Assembly (NCBI RefSeq): GCF_018687715.1
Contig: NC_056755.1
Span: forward strand, 41,543,001-41,607,000
Source: Carya illinoinensis
Lineage: Eukaryota; Streptophyta; Magnoliopsida; Fagales; Juglandaceae
Length of the DNA stretch: 64,000 nt
Direction of reading: 5' to 3'
Below, in pieces: positions 37,146 to 48,109 of this stretch (position 1 is its first letter; every line of letters begins with the position of its first letter). The notes below the pieces were generated by a model. The model was given only the letters and a program-made list of their open reading frames with translations, ran no database searches and was not told where the DNA came from. The position numbers were made by a program, and so were the translations under genes.

Positions 37146-38920
37146 CACTACCACAATTTATGACAAAAGGTAGTAAATTTCACAATAGATTCGAAATGCT
37201 CGAGTTAAGTATGGCAAACTTAGAATCCTTTATCTGCCATTATTGTCGCAGAAAAAACTAGTTTTTGCCCACGAGTTGAAGCTCTCTTGGGAACAGAAAG
37301 CTTATCTCGCCAATTTTATCCCACAAGCTTCCCACATCACGAGTTGGTGGGAAAAAAGATATTTCTCAAGATACCATGCCTCTTGCCACCAAAATCCCTC
37401 CGAGGTAAAATAAGTATTTCTTGTAGTGGTGGTATTATATATTTGAAATTTGTATAAATAATGATTATTACTTTTAAGTGAATAAATTTTATATCCATGT
37501 AGCAAACCACTTGAGGAATAAATTATTTTTTAAGAAAAATACAGGATAATTAAAGAAAATTCATTGTGGTCTCAATGATTAATAATCATGTACATTATTG
37601 GACTAATGTACCAACGTATGTTCAGCAATGGAGAGAGGAGATTTTATAATTTATTGGACGATTTCTTGTGCAAGATTTGCCTTACACCTGCTTGATTGTT
37701 TCCACCGAATCTGGAATATAAAGTAATTAATTGAGGCAAATATCTTATATAAATCTCATAATTTTTAATATTAAAATTATCCGAATCAATCTATAATCAT
37801 TTTTGTACATTTTACTAATATGATTGGCTGGATTAATTTTTTTTAATATATAATTAATCATATTACTAGAGTGTACAAAAAAATTCATAAAAATAACTGC
37901 ACATAAAATTTTTCATATTAAATATACGTTATTCATCTTTAAATAATATGGAAAATCTTAACCACGTGCTTCTGTCACCGCCGTGTGTAATTCGTACGAG
38001 TTGGAACTCCATGATTAAAATAATGCAGCAATTAATGATTACAGATGGCAGCGAACACTTGGCACATGTGCTCCACGTGATCTCCATACATCTTAGTACA
38101 TGTTTCTCCTTATTATAACAATATTCTATTTCAATGGTACCGGGACACATTTATTTACATAATTGATAAGTCCCACACAAAATAGCTTTTTTCTTTTCCT
38201 TTAAAAAAAGAGAGAATTTACTACTTTGAAATTTTATAGCTATCCATAGGGTCTGCTCGATGGGCGTATCCCGTCTGTATGGTCCATCCGTACCCACTAG
38301 CTAGGTATTGTGCCGGCAATTCCTCCCAAATTATCAGCAGGGCAGGCAGCGAATAGGGCATCCACCCATCCCCCGGCAGTCGGATAGGATCAGGTGAGAA
38401 AGGGCCGAGTAGGGTGTAAAGAGTTCGGTCTAGACCGAAAAAAATCATTTAGTCTCTATGGAAAAATACTTTCAGTTTAGTCTATATTATCCGTCTGTAA
38501 ATTTATTTTTATTTAATTTCTTTGTCGTGAAAATATTTGTCTAAAAATAAATAGTAACCGATAGGTAACTTGGCAAACTCAAAAGCAGTGAAACGGTGGA
38601 AGTGTAACACTTTTGTTTGATGGGTATGGTTCGGCAAAATGGCATCCAAAAGTCAAATCGACTCCGCGTTCTCCTAGCACAACGGCGATTTTAGAGATCC
38701 GATAGCAAACAACTCGTATATAATTTATACAACTATATATATATATATATATTTAATAGATGCACAAAGAAAATAGAAAAGTAAGATGCATGGTATGGAC
38801 GAAGCAAGGCGGTGGCAGTACTGATACTGGCAGTTATTGGATTCAAGCTGGTCATGGATTCCCATGCTCATCCACCCACGTGCATACTTCAACTCCCTCC
38901 GTAATTCACTTCCCCTACCC
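37146..38920 (+). promoter_or_regulatory. SnRK2 upstream region with three CACGTG G-boxes
   Basis: Non-coding. Palindromic G-box/ABRE-core motifs CACGTG lie at 37963-37968, 38074-38079 and 38877-38882, the last about 230 bases before the start codon. Such motifs bind bZIP (ABF/AREB) and bHLH factors, so stress or ABA control of the kinase gene is plausible but inferred. An AT microsatellite lies at about 38734-38752. A GC-richer patch at about 38230-38450 is unassigned. Confidence 0.5.
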
Positions 38921-38927
38921 TCATTAA

Positions 38928-38936
38928 ATATATATA
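38928..38936 (+). promoter_or_regulatory. Probable SnRK2 TATA box
   Basis: TATATATAG sits about 175 bases upstream of the start codon and just downstream of a CT-rich stretch. Transcription would begin near 38960, giving a leader of about 150 nt. Confidence 0.5.
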
Positions 38937-39108
38937 GCCACAGAGATTTGCAGACACTTCCCTGCAGTTTCAGTTTTCAGTTTTCATGCCTATCTTCATG
39001 CAAGAACTGGGGCTGTAAAACTAGTCGCATGCATAGCGATTCGTTGTAAGAATATCATCTTTCACATAATATAGTTGTAGCAGCAGGAGAAAGAGATACT
39101 CCAAGAAG

Positions 39109-42100
39109 ATGGAAAAGTACGAGTTGGTGAAGGATTTGGGAGCTGGAAATTTCGGGGTGGCAAGACTCTTGAGGCACAAGGAGACCAAGGAACTCGTCGC
39201 CATGAAATACATCGAGCGTGGCCACAAGGTTTGTCAGGCTTTTCTGTTTGGTTGCCGAGAAAACTTGGGAAATGATATTAAAATTTTGATTTTTGTAAGT
39301 ACGCTTTACGTTTGGTGTTGTTGGTTCCGGAGAGCGGATATTAATTACTAGGAATTTATACATTTAGGAGGGTGTGTTTTTCTGAAATGAATGGAGGACT
39401 GGCTTATGTGAATTCCCAAAAATGGGAAGATTTCTAAGGCGCAGTACCAGTGAAGCAAAAGAAATTTGCAGTTTTGGAATCTTAGATGTTTCATACTTTA
39501 GAGGACCCAGTAAAGAGATATTCAAGTAAAATGAGCCCAAATGAAATATTTCGAACTTGAATTTGGATTAAGTCTTTTTTTTTTTTTTTTTTTTTTTCTC
39601 TTGTCTCCTTCCGTTTCCCAGAAACCAAACAGTATTAAAAGGTTCCTTTCTAACATGATCACTGGATCTATATGCTCTCTCTTGAATTTCAGATTGATGA
39701 GAATGTGGCGAGAGAAATTATCAACCACAGATCGCTCCGGCACCCCAACATAATCCGTTTCAAGGAGGCTAGTTTTGTTCCCCTATCCCAAGAACTTTGT
39801 TAAAGAAGTTCTGAATACTATTGCTAAACTCTTCGTCTGTTGTTTGGGTAAATCAGGTGGTTTTGACACCCACGCATTTGGCGATTGTGATGGAATATGC
39901 GGCCGGCGGAGAGCTCTTTGAACGCATCTGCAATGCCGGTAGATTTAGTGAAGATGAGGTAAAAGTTACTGTCTCTCTTTTCTCTTGTTTGATTGATTGA
40001 TATTATTATCGTAGATAATATGTTTCTCTCTTAATTTAATTTCGCAGGCTAGATATTTCTTTCAGCAGCTGATCTCTGGTGTCGATTATTGTCATTCCAT
40101 GGTAACATCCCTTTTCACTCTTAGAAGCTCTCTCTCTCGCTCACTCACTTTTCTCTTCTCTTTTTCTGTCATTCATATTACAAATTGCAAATACAAATGT
40201 TTATGTTTAACTCTTATCTTACAGCAAATATGCCATAGAGATTTGAAGCTGGAAAACACACTTTTAGATGGAAGCCCTGCGCCACGGCTAAAAGTTTGTG
40301 ATTTTGGTTATTCTAAGGTGTGGAAATTAGTTTCATTTGTTTTCTGATATTTAATATGGTATTTTGCCAATTTTCTCTTGGGTTTTACTTTTTGTTTATG
40401 GTGTAGTCATCCCTCCTGCATTCACGACCCAAATCTACGGTTGGAACTCCAGCATACATTGCACCAGAAGTTCTTTCTCGGAGAGAGTATGATGGCAAGG
40501 TGAAATTTTTAATTACTCACTTTCAGTAGAAAAGAAACTTTTGATCTGTTCTCTAGCCGGTTATTGCAATCAGGGATGACATAGGGTGGGTTAGAACTGT
40601 GATCCTTTGCATCACATATATATTTGTGTTTTACCCTTAAAACTAGTGATCCCTTTGTCCCTATTATGGTCTCCATTGATAAAGCACATATTTTAAGAAA
40701 GTGACATTGATTGTTGTAACAACCTGCTTTTGTATATTTCTCTGTGTGTTTATTATTTAATTAAATGCTCGAATATTATAAAAAGTTGTAAATAACAATT
40801 ATCATCCTGTTGTTTTTTTGTTATGTATCTCCCTTGCTCATTGCAGTGTCAACTATTTCCCCCCTCCCTTCTTATCTTATTATCTTCTAGAAATTACTCT
40901 GCTTTTTTAACGTATGCTAGGTTGGAAACACATGGGTGTGGGTATTGAAAACTCTCTATGGTATGGGGATGGTGATTGATATATTCGCCTGTTCCAGATA
41001 TTAGGTGGGCAGGGATGGGGATGGAGAAGCCCTCCCCACCTCACCCTACTTGGATTAATTTTGGGATAATTTTGTAATGTTTCTTGTGTGTCAACTATGA
41101 CTTGGTGGTCAATATGCGTCTATGCAAATCACCGAGCAATAATAGATAAGAGTGTGAGTTCTCTTTTTCTATGTATTGGGCACCTCTGATAATGGACATT
41201 TTGTAACTTTCCTGATTAATAGGATACTGTTTATAATTATTGTGCATGGATTATCTTGGATGTACATGCTAGTGGGGCTTGGCTTGCCCTTTTGTTACTC
41301 CAATTAGGTTACCTTTCTTTGATGACCATATAATATAGTCAATTACTTTATAGACACTCAATCTGGCTGTACGGTTTGAATTTTGGCCAATTTTGAAGGC
41401 TTGCCTACTCTTTGGACTTCGTAAAATAATAACCCCTAGTGTCCTTGTTAACCCCACTAGCATTTAAGTGGGCGTTGAATCTTCAGTTTTGTAGCATCAG
41501 CTACCACAACATAAAACTTCGTTTTTTTCTTTGCTATGATGTCTGTGACTTCTTTTTCGCGCCTTCTCCTCTTATGGGGTGGAAGAGAAAAGGGGAGGAA
41601 TCTTTGTTTTAATGAAATATGGTAAGGACGGGGCAGATAATTAAATCTTAGATGGACCATTCCTTCGAGCATTATCTGTCTTACATTATTCTATGGCCAT
41701 TTGTATTTTTGTGTTGGCTGATCTAATCCAAGTGCTTTGATGCATTCGGAATGTTAACTGAACTTGCTCTGTAACAGCCTTTTCTGTTATGTATATGGCC
41801 CTAGCCACCATCCTAAATCTAGCATTTACTGCATGTAGATCCCCACTGCAACTTACAGGGGGCCTTGAAATTCTCTCTTTCTGCATAATTAGTTTCTAAA
41901 ATTAATTACTCTTGTTTCTGGTCATGCTATTTAACAATAAGGGGCTCGAGTTCTAAATAAGTCCAAAAGCTTTCAAGTTTATAAACCTTTGTTATGGGTA
42001 TAACATAAATGAAATAGTAACTGAGTCATTTTGTTATGTGCTTGCTAAAATTACAACATTTAAATGGGAGTAACTTGAACTTGATCCTTTTGAGGAAGAT

Positions 42101-43967
42101 TGTTTCTTTTCCTTCATTTATTTAGTTGGCAGACGTATGGTCTTGTGGAGTAACTCTCTATGTCATGCTGGTGGGAGCATATCCTTTTGAAGACCAAGAT
42201 GACCCCAGGAATTTTAGAAAAACAATTCAAGTAATTATCTCTTTCCATCTATATGATTTTTTTTTTTTTTTTTAGAAAAAAAGAGTGTTCATTATTTTCG
42301 TATTTGACTCTTCTTTCTTCTTTATCATTCTTCTGCAGAAAATAATGGCTGTTCAGTACAAAATCCCCGACTATGTTCACATATCTCAAGATTGCAAGCA
42401 CCTACTCTCTCGGATATTTGTTGCAAGTCCATCCAGGGTATGTACCATTCTGAAGTTACTAAATTTTTATTCTGATCATTAAAATTTGCATTTATTCAGC
42501 TAGCTTAAGGATGTCTGAAATATTCAGGAAAATACCTTTTAGCCCATCTCATTGGAACTTACCTTCTCAATTTTATTCTTCCTTGTACTATGTAAATGAG
42601 AGGCATAGTAGAATTAATGGAAAGTTCGATTGGTTTGTCCTCGGTAAGGAGACTGCTTAGAACAATATGGTAGAAATGATAGAAAGGCAACAATAAACTG
42701 TCTGTCTGATTCCACATGTAGTATGGGAGATAAAGGAACCCGTGTCTTGACTGACATTGCAAATAGCCCACTGTTCCCCTCCGTATACACGATGCCTTTG
42801 CTGGTAATGAATAATTCTTTCATTTGCTTCTCTATGAAATGATCTAGCCGTTAGCTAACTCTCCTCTTAGGGGCAAGCCTATACCAAATCAACCTAATCC
42901 CTTTCACCGTGGGTCCTTCACAATTCCATACTGTCATTTTGCATACAAAAGTTGCACCAAATGCTACAGCCACTAACCATGACTTGCTCCATGAATTGTT
43001 AGCACTGTTAATGGAGCCACGTTCCAAATGTTTCTAGAAGAGAGATGCCTAAAGAATCCACCGAGAACATGTTGATACATGTAGGCCACAACTTCAATCC
43101 ACAAGTTTAGAAATCTAAAAGAAGATCCAGTTTTGCATATCAGCCACTCAATATCTTTGTTTTTCCCTCAACACTCACATGGTCAAATCTGCATGCACAA
43201 CAGATCTCACTTGGTATGGTATGGCACAATCTGCTGCAAAGGCAGAATACTCAGATTTCGTTTGCTGATCACTGATAGAAGGCTCGATATGAAAGGAAGA
43301 CTTTAGGCCTGACCTTTTAATTATGCATGCATATTGAAAGGTTTACTCTGATTAGTAATATAAATATGGCATGTAGCACAACAATGCAACATATTTTTGA
43401 AACATAACTAAGAACTTGTGTCTTTGTTTCTTTTAGTGGGTCCTAGAGTATATTGGGAGGATACTGTCATAGTTACTCTTAGGGTTCTGAGTTTATTACG
43501 TGGATTACTAGATTAAAAGGTGCTTCCTAAGATACTGAGTCTATTGTAAAAAAGTACCTTGATCGAGTGTTGAGTGCTAGGATCTGTACCACCCTGTTAC
43601 AGTATAGGTAATTCCCCTTGTGTTGTTGGTTTTGCAGAGAATTGCAATTAAAGAAATCAAGAACCATCCATGGTTTTTAAAGAATATGCCAAGGGAGCTA
43701 ACAGAGTCTGCTCAAGCTATCTATTACCAGAGAGACAATCCAAGCTTCTCTCTTCAAAGTGTGGATGAGATCATGAAAATTGTAGCAGAGGCAAGAAACC
43801 CACCTCCATCATCTACGCCTATCAGGGGCTTTGGCTGGGGAGCAGAAGACGAAGAAGAAGGCATCGAAGACATAGATGAGGAGGTGGAGGAAGAAGAGGG
43901 CGAAGAAGACGAGTATGACAAGAGGGTCAAAGAAGTTCATGCAAGTGGAGAGTTTCAAATCAGCTAA
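39109..43967 (+). CDS. SnRK2: SnRK2-type serine/threonine protein kinase
   Basis: Nine exons: 39109-39228, 39693-39767, 39857-39958, 40048-40101, 40225-40317, 40407-40499, 42126-42230, 42339-42437 and 43638-43967. Every exon is a whole number of codons, giving 356 aa, the normal family length. Visible are the Gly loop (GAGNFGVA, residues 11-18), ATP-binding Lys33 (VAMKYIERG), HRDLKLEN with catalytic Asp123, DFGYSK with Asp143, and an activation loop (149-169) with the SnRK2 regulatory Ser158 in [13 protein letters not shown]. The SnRK2 box ([14 protein letters not shown]) follows the kinase domain, then a Glu/Asp-rich tail. SnRK2 kinases act in cytosol and nucleus in osmotic-stress and ABA signalling. 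The Glu-rich tail and sequence suggest the ABA-independent subclass (SnRK2.1/2.4/2.5/2.10-like). Intron 2 appears to start with GC instead of GT; the rest are GT-AG. Introns 6 (1626 bp) and 8 (1200 bp) are long. Confidence 0.96.
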
Positions 43968-44305
43968 GCAGTTACATCCTCCTGTGGTCATAAGATAATT
44001 CAAGTGTTTAAAGTTGTGGCCGTAGCATATTTATCAATTTGTATGTATGATTTAATAATTGATGCTACAATCTCAAAAAAAAAAAAAAAAGAATGGTGGA
44101 TTCTAAAGTATAGAACTTTGCTTCTAATCTATACTATCTGTTTTTCCATGGAGGCCAGAAGTATCTGAAACGGATAGTTTTCTTGTTATATGCCAACTTG
44201 AATGTGTTTGATCAATGTCCTTTTATCATCCTCGTTTCTGACTGAAACGGCTACTTCGACTTATGTATTGCAATACTAACTACACTATAACTAGTGTGGG
44301 CAAAA
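43968..44305 (+). other. SnRK2 3' UTR and flank
   Basis: Non-coding, with a 16-A run near 44075-44091. The chromovirus inserted 343 bases after the stop codon, so it may sit in or near the 3' UTR. Confidence 0.5.
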
Positions 44306-44310
44306 GATAC
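44306..44310. repeat. Target-site duplication (GATAC), left
   Basis: Identical to 53771-53775. Confidence 0.92.
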
Positions 44311-45591
44311 TGTGATGACCCGTTTTGAGTGTATTTTCGCTGAAATATTTGTTTTTATTTTAATTAATATATTAGCTATTTATTTTAATTTATTTGCGTT
44401 TTAAAAAATTGGGTTTTAATTTAATTTAGTTTATTTGATGTGTTTTATTTAGTTGTTTTGTGGTTTTTAATCTTTTTGGCGGGTTAGTTTTGCTTCCCGA
44501 AAAGAGGATTGGACCTCATCTTTTCCCTACATCTTTTTCATTTTTCCTCTTTTTCCTTTTTCTTTTCCCTTCTTTTCCTTTTTCCTTCTTTTTCTTTTTT
44601 TTCTTTTCTTTCTCTCCTCTCCCGCTCGACCGAACCCCCCCCCGTGCTCTCTCTCTCTCTCTCCTCCCTCTCCCCCGCGTCGTCTCTCTCTCTCCTCCAG
44701 CCCAGCGCCGTCCGGCCACCAACCGGACCCCCACCGGTCCCAAAAGTTCCCCCTCCCTCCGGCGCACCACCCCTCCGAAAGCCACCCCCAACCGGCCGGC
44801 CATTTGGCCGGAAAAAGCCCAACAAGCACCCACGGATTTCACTCCGATCCGCCGTCGTCGCTCCACCTCCGGCCACCATTTCTTCACCACTTCATCACCG
44901 GCCTCTTGCTGTCCTAACCCACCCATTTCCGGCCTCCAACGACCACCGGAGCAGCTCCCACGAGCTTGTTTTCCGATTTGCTCTTTTTGGCCATTTCCGG
45001 CCATTCCGCCGCCACCCACGGCCGTCCGTCACTTCCTTTAGCTTCACAACCATCCCTTGACCATCCCCCATCAATCTCGTGTCCTAGTTTGTCCCCGTTC
45101 AAAAGTGAATTTTTCAGACCCACGGCCACAGTGAATTTTCACTGTGACGTTGCTGTTTTTCCGCCGCTTGCAACGCCGCTTGTTTTCTAAAATCGCCGTA
45201 TAGCGCTGTAAGTATTTTTCAAACCCTATTTTCAGATTTTAATATATATTGCTCATTCAAATATTTTACTGTTGTTGGTTGTTGATTCCGGACTGAGTCC
45301 GAGGAGTTTCGGGGGTCGGATGGATGGAGGACGGAGTTGTCTGTTTAATTGTTTATGTTGGTTGGTTATTTTATCATGCATTGATTTGGCATTTCATGGT
45401 GCATGCATGTGTGTTTTTGTTCACGTGTGAAAAGCCTGTGTATTGGCGTGAGTGGTTTTACGGGTGCGTGTGTATCACGAGCCCAAGCCGAGATGGGTTA
45501 TTATCTCGGTGGAGCTCCTCTGGTCACTCGGGAGCGGAATAAACTGAGTGATGTCCCCTGAGTTGTCGAGAGAGACGACGGGAGCGGGGCT

Positions 45592-45732
45592 AGGGGATGC
45601 TTGGCTACGAACGCCCCGGGCGCGGAACCGGGCATCGCCCTACTCACCGACTCCGTGGCCCTTCGCTGGCGAGGGCTAGAGGATGCTTGGCTACGCACGC
45701 GCGGGAGGCGCGGAACTGGGCATCGCTCGTTA
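45592..45732 (+). repeat. Internal duplication in chromovirus LTR
   Basis: A ~48-bp unit (GATGCTTGGCTACG...GGCGCGGAAC-GGGCATCGC) occurs at about 45594-45640 and again at about 45674-45727. The 3' LTR repeats both copies at about 52896-53029. Confidence 0.75.
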
Positions 45733-45842
45733 GGTGTCACATGCGTGGTGGTACTCTACGGTGTGACACTGGAGCCAGGGTGTGCGGATGACCCCTAGGG
45801 GAGGTCATGGTGCATACGGTTAAAATTGGATAATGGTTTATG

Positions 45843-46012
45843 AGGCCAAATGGGACTTTTGGCGTGGGCCAGATGGACTTCTGGCGAGATATTGGGCCGG
45901 ATGGACTTCCGGCGAGATATTGGGCCAAATGGACTTTTGGCGGCCAAATGTGACTTTTGGCGTGTTTTTCAGAAAGGATATGCTTTTGGGCCAAATGGGT
46001 TTTTTGGCGTGT
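45843..46012 (+). repeat. Imperfect short tandem repeats (GGCCAAATGGACTTTTGGCG type)
   Basis: Six or so units of the form GGCC(A/G)(A/G)ATGG(A/G)CTT(T/C)(T/C)GGCG occur, several joined by AGATATTGG. Each unit is a near-palindrome (GCCAAA ... TTTTGGC), so each can form a short hairpin. The same array is in the 3' LTR at about 53145-53314. Confidence 0.8.
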
Positions 46013-46470
46013 GTGGAAAACTTGGGTTTTTGTGGGCTTTGTGCATTGGGCATGTTTCATGCATCTTGTATGAGTTTTATGTGTTTTTATCTGGTAGTGT
46101 TTGGGTTTTACTTACCTGCGGTACCATTCGTGGTTCCGTAGCTTTTGGTGCAGAGTTAGAGGACGAAGAGGAGGAGGCTGAGCCCGAGGATGCGGCTCCG
46201 CCGGGTTGCTGATGCTATCTTTATATTTGTTTAAAACTGTAGTCGTGTTTTGTAATATTTATCTATGTACGTTTTAAACAGCTTGTATTACGTTAAGAAA
46301 AATTCTGGTACTTAGTTATGACTTTCTTTATCCGCTGCGAGTTTCTCTGTACACATCTGTTGCCTTGCACACACTCGGCACCAGACGATGGGATGGTGAC
46401 CCGGGTTGTCACCATCCGGACGTCTCAATTTCCCCGTGTTCGGGCGTGGGGATTTTGGGGGCGTCACAGG

Positions 46471-46484
46471 TGGTATCAGAGCGG
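46471..46484 (+). other. Primer-binding site (initiator-Met tRNA)
   Basis: TGGTATCAGAGCGG, two bases after the 5' LTR. The first 12 bases complement the 3' end of plant tRNA-iMet. Confidence 0.9.
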
Positions 46485-46747
46485 TTTGGCTCTGGGTAAA
46501 ACCACATGTCCCGTAGGTAGTACCAGAATGTTTTTAAAGTTGTGTTTTGAAAATTATGTTAAGTATAGTTATCTTATTTGTTTTATTTGTGGGAGCTTGT
46601 TTGTTTGTTTTTATTTATTTAGTTATGTTTTGGCATGCTGGTTTCTTTTGTTTCTTGCTGTGTTGTGCTGTTTTTATTTTTGTTGGTTTTATGATGGTTT
46701 TATTTGTTTTCTTAAAGGAGGGTCAAGAGTAGTGTTGTGACGGGAAT

Positions 46748-48022
46748 ATGGGGAGACCAGGGAGACCAAGGAAAAATACTCAGGAACCGCAAGAAAATAC
46801 CTCCAGAGATGACTCCATAGCCGAAGCAATTCGGCAGATGACGGAGTTTATGCAACAGAGTGCGAGGTCCCAACAGGCAGGGCCTTGGCCACCACAAGGA
46901 CCTTGGCCACCACAAGGGGGTCCTTGGCCACCATCAGGAGGGCCTTGTCCACCATCAGGAGGACCTTATCCTCCGTCAGGAGAACCTTGTCCGCAACAAG
47001 GAGGGTATTGGCCACAACCAGGAGGTCCTTGGCCATATCAGGGAGGGCCTTGGATGTATCCAGGAGGGTCCAGCAGCATGGTGCAGGCCGGATGCACCTA
47101 TGAGCGCTTCCTAGCGCATCGGACTCCACATTTCGCGGGAAATGAGGATCCAGTTCAGGCTGGAAAATGGATCAAAGATCTGGAGAAGACTTTTGAGGTG
47201 TGTGGGTGCACTGAGGCACAACAAGTACTTTACGCCAGCTACCTCTTGCAGGGCACTGCTTCTGATTGGTGGGATACCAAGAGGGTGCTGTTGGAATCTG
47301 AATTGGGATCTTTCGCTGCGGTGACCTGGCAGCGTTTCAAGAAAGAGTTTAACGACCGCTTCTTTCCCGCATCGGTAAGGAAGCAAAAGGCAAGAGAGTT
47401 CTCTAATCTGGTCCAAGGGGGCGCGACAGTGGAGCTGTACGCCCGGAGGTTCATAGAACTTGAGCGGTTTGCTCCTCATCTTGTCGCCACTGAGGAGATG
47501 CGAGCAGATCGTTTCCAGGAGGGGCTGCGTCAGGACATACGCCGCATGGTGGTCAGCCATCGGATAACCACTTTTCAGGAGTTAGTGGATGTGGCCACCC
47601 TTATAGAGAGGAAAAATAATCTGAGTTTGGGCTCCCCTTCAGGGCAAAAGAGGTGGAGTTTTTCTGGTGAAGGAAGCAGCTCGGGTTCGCCTCAGAAGTT
47701 TGTTCAGCGGACTGGAACCCGATCTCAAGCATCCTCCAGTGTTCGCATGGGAGGACGTATGCCTGTTTGTGGAGTTTGTAATAGAGCTCATGAGGGCGAG
47801 TGTCGGACGAGTAGCGGACCCCAGTGTTATCGGTGCGGCCAAGTGGGGCATAATGCTCGGGATTGCCCCGTTAGAGCTCAAGGAAGCCGTGGAGGTAGAC
47901 ACGGTGGAAGAACCAACCCGAGACAAGCAGTGCAAGCCCGGGTTTATGCTGTCACGCCCGGAGAGGTGGACGATGAGGCACCAGCGACCCATGATGCTGG
48001 AGTAATCACAGGTATGGATTAA
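46748..48022 (+). CDS. Chromovirus Gag
   Basis: 424 codons ending in TAA at 48020-48022. After a basic start (MGRPGRPRKN), residues about 44-108 form a Pro/Gly/Trp-rich tandem repeat (GGPWPPS-like units). The retrotrans_gag core follows (about 118-300, including ASDWWDTKR and WQRFKKEFNDRFFP). A single CCHC zinc knuckle (CYRCGQVGHNARDC) lies near 370-383, then a basic tail. Gag forms the particle and binds RNA. The last few codons lie inside the probable intron, so the unspliced transcript ends Gag here while the spliced one continues into pol. This ORF is intact. Confidence 0.92.
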   Translation: MGRPGRPRKNTQEPQENTSRDDSIAEAIRQMTEFMQQSARSQQAGPWPPQGPWPPQGGPWPPSGGPCPPSGGPYPPSGEPCPQQGGYWPQPGGPWPYQGGPWMYPGGSSSMVQAGCTYERFLAHRTPHFAGNEDPVQAGKWIKDLEKTFEVCGCTEAQQVLYASYLLQGTASDWWDTKRVLLESELGSFAAVTWQRFKKEFNDRFFPASVRKQKAREFSNLVQGGATVELYARRFIELERFAPHLVATEEMRADRFQEGLRQDIRRMVVSHRITTFQELVDVATLIERKNNLSLGSPSGQKRWSFSGEGSSSGSPQKFVQRTGTRSQASSSVRMGGRMPVCGVCNRAHEGECRTSSGPQCYRCGQVGHNARDCPVRAQGSRGGRHGGRTNPRQAVQARVYAVTPGEVDDEAPATHDAGVITGMD

Positions 48023-48109
48023 TTTAATTTTTAAGTTGGATTTAATTTTTGGTGCATTTGGTTTCTTCGTTGTTTTTTTTGGATTTCATGGGTTGTGTGT
48101 TTGGTTCAG
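48012..48109 (+). other. Probable 98-nt intron joining gag to pol frame
   Basis: The donor is ACAG|GTATGG at 48011/48012. The acceptor is a T-rich tract followed by TTCAG|G at 48109/48110. The segment is AT-rich relative to its neighbours and carries stops in the gag frame. Removing it joins gag to pol in one frame (gag starts at frame 2 and pol is in frame 1; 98 is 2 modulo 3), and the residues on both sides are those expected on either side of the gag/protease junction. Confidence 0.7.

Larger units (their letters stand above)
44311..46468 (+). repeat. 5' LTR of chromovirus
   Basis: Begins TGTGATGACCCG and ends GGCGTCACA. The first part is AT-rich, then a pyrimidine tract (44520-44625), a CT microsatellite (44648-44664) and a long GC-rich, Pro-coding-like stretch (44690-45180). 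The second half carries internal duplications. No real protein is encoded; the long open frames come from the skewed composition. Confidence 0.95.
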